From CAZGXM01 sp964529795 (GTDB lineage Bacteria; Bacillota; JADQBR01), in NCBI GenBank assembly GCA_964529795.1, contig CAZGXM010000085.1, forward strand, positions 1 through 8,937: 8,937 bases of DNA. The letters run 5' to 3'. Shown here piece after piece: positions 1-5,768 of this stretch (within the stretch, counting starts at the first letter, position 1; each line of letters begins with the position of its first letter). Position numbers and translations under genes: made by a program. The notes under the pieces are model-generated. The model saw only the letters and a list, made by a program, of their open reading frames with translations, made no database searches and was not told the origin of the DNA.

Positions 1-84
1 GCACCATGCAGGTCAACTACCTGCCCTGGCTGAATATCGGCCGGGATTCCCTGGCTCAAGCAGCTAATTTCAGGAGGGAAGGTT
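1..84 (+). other. Upstream flank of gyrA with undecided reading frames and the gyrA ribosome binding site
   Basis: Two frames are open from the window edge. One ends at a TAA at 65-67, leaving 17 bases before gyrA. The other contains an ATG at 6, uses natural-looking codons and runs to a TGA at 126-128, overlapping gyrA by 44 bases. Either could be the tail of an upstream gene, but neither tail resembles a family I recognise and the overlap makes the second less likely. A strong Shine-Dalgarno sequence, AGGAGG at 72-77, lies seven bases before the gyrA ATG. No promoter is evident, so gyrA may be cotranscribed with an upstream gene or have its promoter outside the window. Confidence 0.3.
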
Positions 85-2526
85 ATGAGCGAGTATACCC
101 ATGGCAAAATTGTGCCGGTAAATATTGAAGATGAAATGAAAAATTCTTATTTGGACTATGCTATGAGTGTGATAGTAGGGCGGGCATTACCCGACGTACG
201 GGATGGCCTAAAACCGGTACACCGCCGCATTCTTTATGCCATGTACGAGTCAGGTATAACTCCCGATAAACCCCACAAAAAGTCGGCAAGGGTAGTCGGT
301 GATGTCATGGCCCGTTATCACCCTCACGGTGACGCAGCCATCTATGACACTATGGTAAGAATGGCTCAATACTTTTCCACACGTTACCAGCTGATTGACG
401 GCCATGGAAATTTCGGGTCCGTTGACGGAGATTCCGCGGCGGCCATGCGCTATACTGAAGCAAGAATGTCCAAAATAGCCATGGAATTATTGAGGGATAT
501 TGATAAAGAAACGGTGGACTTTATTGCTAATTATGACGAAACATTAGCGGAACCGGTCGTCTTACCCTCGAAATTTCCCAATCTCCTGGTAAACGGTTCA
601 TCAGGGATAGCGGTGGGTATGTCCACGAATATTCCCCCGCATAATCTGGGCGAAGTCATTGGTGCCCTGATAATGTTGATAGACAACCCAAATATCAAAG
701 CCCATGAATTGATGCTTGCCGTCAAGGGCCCTGATTTTCCCACCGGTGGCATTATCATGGGCAAAAAAGGCATTAAGGCGGCATATACCACCGGGCGCGG
801 TGTTGTTAAAATCCGGGCCAAAACCCAGATTGAGAAAATGAATAGCGGTAAAATGCGAATTGTGGTAACGGAAATTCCCTACCAGGTAAATAAGGCAAAA
901 CTAATTGAAAAAATAGCCGGACTGGTAAGGGATAAAAAAATTGACGGTATTACTGACCTCAGGGATGAATCTGACCGTACCGGCATGCGCATTATCATTG
1001 AATTGCGTAAGGACATCAATCCGAACATATTATTAAATCAATTATATAAACACACACAACTACAGGAAACCTTTGGCATTATCATGCTGGCACTGGTAGA
1101 CGGTCAGCCAAAAGTCTTAAATTTGAGAGAAGTTTTATCGTATTATCTGGAACATCAAAAAGATGTTATCGTCCGCAGGACCAAATTTTTGCTGGCTAAA
1201 GCAGAAGCCAGAGCACACATTGTTGAAGGATTGAAAATTGCTCTGAATAATCTGGATGAAGTAATTAATACCATTAGGTCCTCCGAAAATCCCGAAGTGG
1301 CCAAAGAGGCCTTGATAAAGAAATTTGCATTAAGTGACAAGCAGGCCCAGGCAATTTTGGATATGCGGTTGCAGCGATTGACAGGACTGGAAAGGGAAAA
1401 AATTCAAGAAGAATATAAAAATTTGATTAAGAAAATTGCCTACTATACGGAAATTCTTAATAATCCCAGGCTGGTCTTAAGTATTATCAAAGAAGAGCTG
1501 CTGGAAATCAAGAAAAAATACGCCGACAACCGGCGTACGCAAATTACTGTTGAGGAACATTCATTGGAAATTGAAGACTTGATAGCGGAAGAGGACATCG
1601 TCATTACCATTACTCACCGGGGCTATATCAAGAGACTGCCGGTTACCACCTACCGTAGCCAGCACCGGGGGGGGAGAGGTATTTCCGGTGTCACGACCCG
1701 GGAAGAGGATTTCGTGGAGCATCTGTTTATTACTACCACCCATCATTATCTTTTGTTCTTTACCAACCAGGGAAAAGTATATCGCTTGAAGGGACATGAA
1801 ATTCCCGAAGCGAGCCGCCAGGCCAAAGGAAAGGCACTGATTAACCTGCTGTATTTAAAGAGAGATGAATGGATCACTGCTGTTATCCCTGTAAAGAATT
1901 TTCAAACAAACCGGTACCTGTTTATGGCTACCGAAAAGGGTATGGTGAAAAAGACATTGCTGGCAGAGTATGAGACAATTCACCGGAACGGTTTGATTGC
2001 CTTGAATCTGATAGAAGATGACGAGCTTATTGGCGTCAAATTAACCAGCGGTAAAGAAGACATACTTCTTGGCACGAGGGAAGGAATGGCCATCAGGTTC
2101 AATGAAGAAGAGGTGCGCAGTACCGGCCGTGCCACCCGGGGCGTAAAAGGAATAACTTTGGCAGTTGGTGACCAGGTAGTGAGCATGGACATTGTCAGGG
2201 ATGATACTGAAGTAATGGTGATTACGGAAAAGGGTTTTGGCAAACGCACCGATGTCAGTGAATACCGTGTTCAGTCAAGAGCTGGCAAGGGTATTCTCGC
2301 CTACCGCCGTACCGAGCGTAATGGCAGGCTGGTGGCCATAAAACTTGTTATAGCAGGAGAGGAACTGATGATGATTAACAGTGACGGGGTGGTAATACGT
2401 ATTGCGGTAGAGGAGGTTTCCAAATTAGGCAGAACTACTCAGGGTGTGACTTTAATGAGACTGGACAAAGGGGACCGCATTGTATCCGTGGCCAAAGTGG
2501 TGGCCAAGGACACCAAGACTGAGTAA
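85..2526 (+). CDS. gyrA: DNA gyrase subunit A
   Basis: This is the DNA-cleaving and rejoining subunit of the A2B2 gyrase, which introduces negative supercoils using ATP hydrolysed by GyrB. The 813 residues begin with the winged-helix and tower domain. HPHGD is at residues 79-83 and the catalytic tyrosine is Tyr123 in AAMRYTEARM, preceded by Arg122. A long coiled-coil region follows at about 350-480. The C-terminal beta-pinwheel DNA-wrapping domain covers about 500-805. Its GyrA box, QHRGGRG at 526-532, separates it from topoisomerase IV ParC. Length is close to other Firmicutes GyrA proteins, with no long acidic tail. The ATG at 85 is chosen because AGGAGG lies seven bases upstream and the protein starts with the usual MSEY-type N terminus. 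The residue aligned with E. coli Ser83 is Ala84, while the Asp87 equivalent (Asp88) is kept. A strong terminator closes the gene, so it is not cotranscribed with pdxS. Confidence 0.98.
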   Translation: MSEYTHGKIVPVNIEDEMKNSYLDYAMSVIVGRALPDVRDGLKPVHRRILYAMYESGITPDKPHKKSARVVGDVMARYHPHGDAAIYDTMVRMAQYFSTRYQLIDGHGNFGSVDGDSAAAMRYTEARMSKIAMELLRDIDKETVDFIANYDETLAEPVVLPSKFPNLLVNGSSGIAVGMSTNIPPHNLGEVIGALIMLIDNPNIKAHELMLAVKGPDFPTGGIIMGKKGIKAAYTTGRGVVKIRAKTQIEKMNSGKMRIVVTEIPYQVNKAKLIEKIAGLVRDKKIDGITDLRDESDRTGMRIIIELRKDINPNILLNQLYKHTQLQETFGIIMLALVDGQPKVLNLREVLSYYLEHQKDVIVRRTKFLLAKAEARAHIVEGLKIALNNLDEVINTIRSSENPEVAKEALIKKFALSDKQAQAILDMRLQRLTGLEREKIQEEYKNLIKKIAYYTEILNNPRLVLSIIKEELLEIKKKYADNRRTQITVEEHSLEIEDLIAEEDIVITITHRGYIKRLPVTTYRSQHRGGRGISGVTTREEDFVEHLFITTTHHYLLFFTNQGKVYRLKGHEIPEASRQAKGKALINLLYLKRDEWITAVIPVKNFQTNRYLFMATEKGMVKKTLLAEYETIHRNGLIALNLIEDDELIGVKLTSGKEDILLGTREGMAIRFNEEEVRSTGRATRGVKGITLAVGDQVVSMDIVRDDTEVMVITEKGFGKRTDVSEYRVQSRAGKGILAYRRTERNGRLVAIKLVIAGEELMMINSDGVVIRIAVEEVSKLGRTTQGVTLMRLDKGDRIVSVAKVVAKDTKTE

Positions 2527-2530
2527 AGAG

Positions 2531-2568
2531 TTTTCCCTTTGGTTCTCCAAAGGGAAAATTTTGTTTTT
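2531..2568 (+). terminator. Intrinsic terminator after gyrA
   Basis: A perfect 12-base inverted repeat (TTTTCCCTTTGG at 2531-2542 and its complement at 2547-2558) encloses a four-base loop, TTCT. It is followed by TTTTGTTTTT. It starts four bases after the gyrA stop, so it should end the gyrA transcript and insulate pdxST. The stem begins with T and ends with A, so it might also work from the opposite strand, but no converging gene is present. Confidence 0.93.
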
Positions 2569-2589
2569 GCTTTAACTGCTTTGTCTGTG

Positions 2590-2618
2590 TTGTATAGACG
2601 GTAAAAATGTAGTACAAT
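2590..2618 (+). promoter_or_regulatory. Candidate sigma-A promoter for pdxST
   Basis: A TACAAT -10 box (2613-2618) matches consensus at five of six positions. A weak -35 candidate, TTGTAT (2590-2595), stands 17 bases upstream. Transcription would begin at about 2625, leaving a 5' leader of roughly 67 bases before the pdxS start. The location right after the gyrA terminator supports an independent pdxST unit. The weak -35 suggests a modest or activator-assisted promoter, but that is inference. Confidence 0.6.
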
Positions 2619-2656
2619 GGTTTAAAAATTTAACCATTGGCTTAAATAAAACCATT
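2615..2656 (+). repeat. Palindrome plus extra half-site over the pdxS promoter (candidate operator)
   Basis: CAATGGTT at 2615-2622 and its exact complement AACCATTG at 2632-2639 form an inverted repeat around a nine-base AT-only centre. The left arm overlaps the -10 box. A further copy of AACCATT occurs at 2650-2656, 18 bases after the copy at 2632. This arrangement would suit a dimeric transcription factor. It could also be a weak RNA hairpin at the transcript start. No regulator gene lies in the window, so the binding protein is unknown; a MocR-type PdxR is one possibility only by analogy with other pdxST operons. Confidence 0.45.
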
Positions 2657-2676
2657 AAAAACAATGTCATTAATAC

Positions 2677-2683
2677 AAGGAGG
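2677..2683 (+). promoter_or_regulatory. Ribosome binding site that fixes the UUG start of pdxS
   Basis: AAGGAGG lies eight bases before TTG at 2692-2694. No ATG in the pdxS frame lies near this site; the first in-frame ATG is at 2737, 15 codons later, inside the conserved N-terminal region. The spacing and the normal family length after a UUG start both support initiation at 2692. Confidence 0.85.
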
Positions 2684-2691
2684 AGTTAACA

Positions 2692-3576
2692 TTGTCTGAA
2701 AAGGGCACATGGAAAGTAAAAAAAGGGCTGGCGGAAATGTTAAAAGGAGGAGTGATTATGGATGTTACCACTCCGGAACAGGCAAAAATAGCGGAAAAAG
2801 CCGGCGCTTGTGCCGTTATGGCTTTGGAAAGAGTCCCTGCAGACATCCGTGCTAAGGGTGGGGTGGCCCGGATGGCTGACCCGACGGTGATTGTACGGAT
2901 CATGGATGCTGTCACTATTCCGGTAATGGCCAAAGCACGGATTGGGCATTTTGTTGAGGCTCAGATCTTAGAGGAACTGGGAGTAGATTATATAGATGAA
3001 AGTGAAGTATTAACCCCGGCGGATGAAAATTTTCATATTGATAAACACGAATTCAAAGTACCCTTTGTCTGCGGGTGCAGAAACCTGGGGGAAGCATTAC
3101 GTAGAATTGGTGAAGGTGCCGCAATGATAAGAACGAAAGGTGAACCGGGAACGGGCAACGTGGTGGAAGCAGTACGACACATGCGCAAAGTGATGTCGGA
3201 CATTCGCAGGGTTCAGGGAATGCCAAAAGATGAATTGATGACTACAGCAAAGGAAATGAATGCACCCTATGAGCTGCTTTTACAAGTGAAAGAACTGGGC
3301 AGATTGCCCGTGGTCAATTTTGCCGCTGGCGGTATTGCCACACCGGCAGATGCCGCTTTAATGATGCAGTTGGGCGCTGATGGCGTATTTGTAGGGTCGG
3401 GCATATTTAAATCAAAGGACCCTGCCGCCAGGGCAGAAGCGATAGTAGCTGCCACCACTCATTATAATGAATCGAAAATTTTGGCAGAAGTGTCCAAAGG
3501 CTTGGGCGAAGCTATGCCCGGATTGGAAATAGCTTCTATTCAACCGCATGAAAGAATGCAAGATCGCGGCTGGTAA
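2692..3576 (+). CDS. pdxS: Pyridoxal 5'-phosphate synthase, synthase subunit PdxS
   Basis: PdxS condenses ribose 5-phosphate, glyceraldehyde 3-phosphate and ammonia into pyridoxal 5'-phosphate, in the DXP-independent pathway. The ammonia comes from the partner glutaminase PdxT. The 294-residue protein is a (beta/alpha)8 barrel of standard length. Key residues fall at the positions known from Bacillus PdxS: Asp24 in GGVIMDV, the imine-forming Lys81 in VMAKARIGHF, and Lys149 in IRTKGEPGTGN. The phosphate-binding segments GEPGTGN (150-156), AAGGI (211-215) and VGSGIFKS (234-241) are intact. It starts with UUG at 2692, supported by AAGGAGG eight bases upstream. It is followed 32 bases later by pdxT, with which it should form a 12:12 complex in the cytoplasm. 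It is probably transcribed from its own promoter at 2590-2618. Confidence 0.98.
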   Translation: MSEKGTWKVKKGLAEMLKGGVIMDVTTPEQAKIAEKAGACAVMALERVPADIRAKGGVARMADPTVIVRIMDAVTIPVMAKARIGHFVEAQILEELGVDYIDESEVLTPADENFHIDKHEFKVPFVCGCRNLGEALRRIGEGAAMIRTKGEPGTGNVVEAVRHMRKVMSDIRRVQGMPKDELMTTAKEMNAPYELLLQVKELGRLPVVNFAAGGIATPADAALMMQLGADGVFVGSGIFKSKDPAARAEAIVAATTHYNESKILAEVSKGLGEAMPGLEIASIQPHERMQDRGW

Positions 3577-3608
3577 TTTTAACAGGTGATATGGGAAGGA
3601 AGACTTGA

Positions 3609-4187
3609 ATGAAAATAGGTATTTTGGCACTACAGGGCGCATTTCGTGAACACAAGCAAGTAATTACAAGACTTGGAGAAGAAGCTTTGGAAATTCGCTT
3701 ACCGGAACAACTGCACAATGTAGACGGACTAATTATTCCCGGCGGGGAAAGCACCACTATTGGCAAGTTAATGCTTCGCTATGCTTTGATAGAGCCCATT
3801 AAGCAACTGGCTGCTCAGGGAAAACCGGTCATGGGTACCTGCGCCGGTATGATTCTCCTGGCGAAGGACATTGTCGGTTCCGACCAACCGCGGTTGGGTT
3901 TTATGGATGTTTCGGTTATACGTAACGGCTTCGGGCGGCAAGTGGAAAGTTTTGAGGTTGACTTGGCAATAGACGCTATTGGCAGCGTGCCTTTTCGAGC
4001 GGTTTTCATCCGCGCGCCTTATATCAAAAGTGTGGCGCCCCAGGTGGGTATTTTGGCCCAACTGGAAGACAAAGTGGTGATGGCCCGTCAGGGAAACTTT
4101 TTGGCCTGTGCTTTTCACCCGGAATTGACCGCGGATGATCGTATTCACAGCTACTTTTTAAAGATGGTGAAAGAAGCAGGTGAATAA
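3609..4187 (+). CDS. pdxT: Pyridoxal 5'-phosphate synthase, glutaminase subunit PdxT
   Basis: PdxT hydrolyses glutamine and channels the ammonia to PdxS. The 192 residues form a class I glutamine amidotransferase domain of normal length. The glutamine-binding PGGES motif is at 44-48. The nucleophile Cys78 is in GTCAG, and His170 and Glu172 in FHPEL complete the catalytic triad. LALQGAFREH near the N terminus and RNGFGRQVESF at 106-116 are typical of the PdxT/SNO family and separate it from other amidotransferases. The ATG at 3609 follows a moderate Shine-Dalgarno sequence, AAGGA at 3596-3600. The gene follows pdxS by 32 bases with no terminator between, so the two form one operon. No intrinsic terminator is evident after its stop. 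Confidence 0.97.
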   Translation: MKIGILALQGAFREHKQVITRLGEEALEIRLPEQLHNVDGLIIPGGESTTIGKLMLRYALIEPIKQLAAQGKPVMGTCAGMILLAKDIVGSDQPRLGFMDVSVIRNGFGRQVESFEVDLAIDAIGSVPFRAVFIRAPYIKSVAPQVGILAQLEDKVVMARQGNFLACAFHPELTADDRIHSYFLKMVKEAGE

Positions 4188-4237
4188 TGATGATTGACTG
4201 ACTGCACTGCCTTGGAGGTTATATTGATATTTAATGC

Positions 4238-4266
4238 TTGAAATTTTCCGCCGGCTGGGGTATTAT
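4238..4266 (+). promoter_or_regulatory. Sigma-A promoter for the aminotransferase-serA unit
   Basis: TTGAAA (4238-4243) and TATTAT (4261-4266) are separated by exactly 17 bases, a good housekeeping promoter. Transcription would begin at about 4273, some 30 bases before stem I of the T-box. Bases 4188-4237, between pdxT and this promoter, hold nothing I can identify. The lack of a pdxT terminator means some read-through from pdxST into the leader is possible. Confidence 0.75.
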
Positions 4267-4300
4267 ATCAATTAAATTTACTTGCTACATAAAAGTACAA

Positions 4301-4547
4301 ACACAGTGACGGGGAAAAGTAGCTGTTGGACCGGTCCAAGAGAGTTGGTGGTTGCTGCAAACCAGCCCGGTCAAGCAGTGAAAGGCACCCCTGAGTGGCA
4401 GGCGAAAAATAGCTTATGGCTAAATAAGTCTATCCGGTCATGTCCGTTATCCATGGTACGAGTGGGCCAGAATCTATTCTGGTCAATCAGGGTGGCACCG
4501 CGGGAAAGACTCTCGTCCCTCCGTTTGGCAGGGGTGGGGGTTTTTTT
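4301..4547 (+). promoter_or_regulatory. T-box riboswitch (probably tRNA-Ser) for the aminotransferase-serA operon
   Basis: The leader has the full T-box layout. Stem I has a CGGGG/CCCC base near a K-turn, AGTA on the 5' side (4318-4321), a pairing GCTGTT/AGCAGT and an upper GACCGG/CCGGTC helix. AGAGAG at 4339-4344 and a distal loop in TGGTT/AACCA supply the tRNA-elbow contacts. Stem III is an eight-pair hairpin at 4465-4484. The T-box sequence AGGGTGGCACCGCGGG at 4489-4504 is consensus. Its UGGC bulge pairs with a tRNA ending GCCA, matching the G73 of tRNA-Ser. Uncharged tRNA should stabilise the antiterminator and turn on the genes. The specifier position after GAA (4380-4382) reads AGGC, one base longer than in the serS leader, so the codon is not certain: AGC with an inserted G, GGC or AGG. 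Confidence 0.93.
4509..4547 (+). terminator. Regulated terminator of the first T-box leader
   Basis: ACTCTCGTCCCT at 4509-4520 pairs with 4530-4541 through 12 pairs including several G-U pairs. The loop is nine bases, and seven T residues follow from 4541. The 5' arm also contains TCGTCCCT, which can instead pair with the T-box sequence to form the antiterminator. The two structures are therefore mutually exclusive, as required for tRNA-dependent attenuation. Confidence 0.9.
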
Positions 4548-4609
4548 AGTATACAGTAAACAAGATTTGCTTTAAACTGATTATAAAAACGGGGAGGAAT
4601 GAAATTATT

Positions 4610-5767
4610 ATGTGGGAGAATCCTATTTTTCTGCTGCCGGGGCCTACCCAGGTCCCACCGCGGGTTCTTCGCGCCATGAGTCAATCCATGATTAATCACC
4701 GGGGACCGCGGTTTAAAGATTTGATGGATGAATGTATACCCGGAATACAAAAAATATTGCAAACAGAAAATGATATCTGCATCTTGACTGCTTCGGGTAC
4801 CGGTGGGATGGAAGCTGCTGTTGCCAATTTTCTTGCTCCGGGGGATAAAGCACTGGTCGTATCCATTGGTGCTTTTGGCCACCGGTTCAAGGCTATTTGC
4901 GACCGTTTCCGCGTTAAGGCAGCATTGATTGATTTTACCTGGGGAACCGCTGCCGACCCCCAAGTGGTGGAAGAATATCTGGCCAAGGACAAAAACAAAG
5001 AGATTAAAGCCGTTTTAATTCAGCATAACGAAACCTCCACCGGGGTATTAAACGACATGGAGGCGATCAGCAGGGTGAGGGGAGACCACCCGGCGTTATT
5101 AATAGTTGATGCCATTAGTGGTCTGGCGGCGGCTGATTTAAAAACAGATAGTTGGGGACTGGATGTGGTGATTGCCGGGGCCCAGAAGGCTTTTATGATT
5201 CCACCGGGATTGGCCATGTTATCTGTCAGCCGGCGTGCCTGGGAGGTTGCCGGAAAAAGAGACAGCGGTTCGTTGTATTTTGACCTCAAAGCCTACCGGG
5301 ACTTCTACCAAAAGGGCCAAACGCCGTATACACCTGCCATATCGCTGTTTTACGGCCTGAGAGAGGCCTTGGCTACTATGCTGGAAGAAGGGCTGGAAAA
5401 CATTTTCAAACGACATAACCTTTATAAAGAAATGGTGCGTCAGGGTATCCGTGAACTGGGGTTAGCTCCTTTTGTTGCGGATGAGATAGCTTCACCGGCG
5501 GTAACCACAGTCAAGACACCGGAGGGGGTCCAATCCGGGACGATTACCAAAATCATGCGCGAGCGTTATAACGTGGTACTGGCAGGGGGGCAAAAGCACC
5601 TTAAGGACATCACATTCCGGATTGGGCATTTGGGTTATGTACAGCCCATGGAGATTATTTCCGCACTGGCTGCACTGGAATTAACGCTAAAATCCTGTGG
5701 TCTGGATGTTACAGAGGGCATTGCAGTAGCCGCCGCACAAAAAGTATTAGAGGAGATGAGAGGTTAA
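4610..5767 (+). CDS. Class V PLP-dependent aminotransferase, likely phosphoserine or serine/alanine-glyoxylate type
   Basis: This is a 385-residue fold-type I, class V aminotransferase of the alanine-glyoxylate/serine-pyruvate group. The substrate-gate motif LLPGPTQVPP is at residues 8-17. The cofactor-phosphate motif SGTGGMEA is at 62-69, HNETSTG at 139-145, and Asp167 in IVDAIS should contact the PLP ring nitrogen. The Schiff-base lysine is Lys193 in GAQKAF. Arg337 in FRIGHLG should bind the substrate carboxylate. It does not look like SerC. Its place one base before serA, under a serine-type T-box, suggests it transaminates 3-phosphohydroxypyruvate to phosphoserine. A serine-glyoxylate or alanine-glyoxylate activity remains possible, and the family cannot be resolved by eye. 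The ATG at 4610 follows GGGGAGG at 4591-4597 with a rather long 12-base gap; no better in-frame start is visible. It needs PLP, the product of the pdxST genes just upstream. Confidence 0.9.
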   Translation: MWENPIFLLPGPTQVPPRVLRAMSQSMINHRGPRFKDLMDECIPGIQKILQTENDICILTASGTGGMEAAVANFLAPGDKALVVSIGAFGHRFKAICDRFRVKAALIDFTWGTAADPQVVEEYLAKDKNKEIKAVLIQHNETSTGVLNDMEAISRVRGDHPALLIVDAISGLAAADLKTDSWGLDVVIAGAQKAFMIPPGLAMLSVSRRAWEVAGKRDSGSLYFDLKAYRDFYQKGQTPYTPAISLFYGLREALATMLEEGLENIFKRHNLYKEMVRQGIRELGLAPFVADEIASPAVTTVKTPEGVQSGTITKIMRERYNVVLAGGQKHLKDITFRIGHLGYVQPMEIISALAALELTLKSCGLDVTEGIAVAAAQKVLEEMRG

Positions 5768-5768
5768 G

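Noticed and set aside
2692..2751. Starting PdxS at the in-frame ATG at 2737
   Set aside because: It would remove conserved N-terminal residues, and a strong ribosome binding site is correctly placed for the UUG at 2692.
3768..4148. A 126-residue reverse-strand frame inside pdxT
   Set aside because: It is a shadow of a conserved gene, with no ribosome binding site or recognisable motif.
4213..4241. GGAGG at 4214-4218 followed by TTG at 4224, a possible tiny leader peptide
   Set aside because: The frame has only five codons and lies upstream of the likely transcription start of the T-box unit, so it would not be on that transcript.
4380..4387. Reading the first T-box simply as a glycine (GGC) switch
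   Set aside because: The spacing allows it, but the UGGC acceptor bulge does not match U73 of bacterial tRNA-Gly, and the downstream genes are for serine synthesis. It is kept as an open alternative in the finding and not called.
4282..4575. A 97-residue open frame between pdxT and the aminotransferase
   Set aside because: It lies entirely over the T-box leader and its terminator, has no ribosome binding site, and its composition follows the RNA structure.
4487..4963. A 158-residue reverse-strand frame over the T-box terminator and the aminotransferase start
   Set aside because: It crosses a clear RNA regulatory element and a conserved coding start, and has no recognisable domain or promoter.
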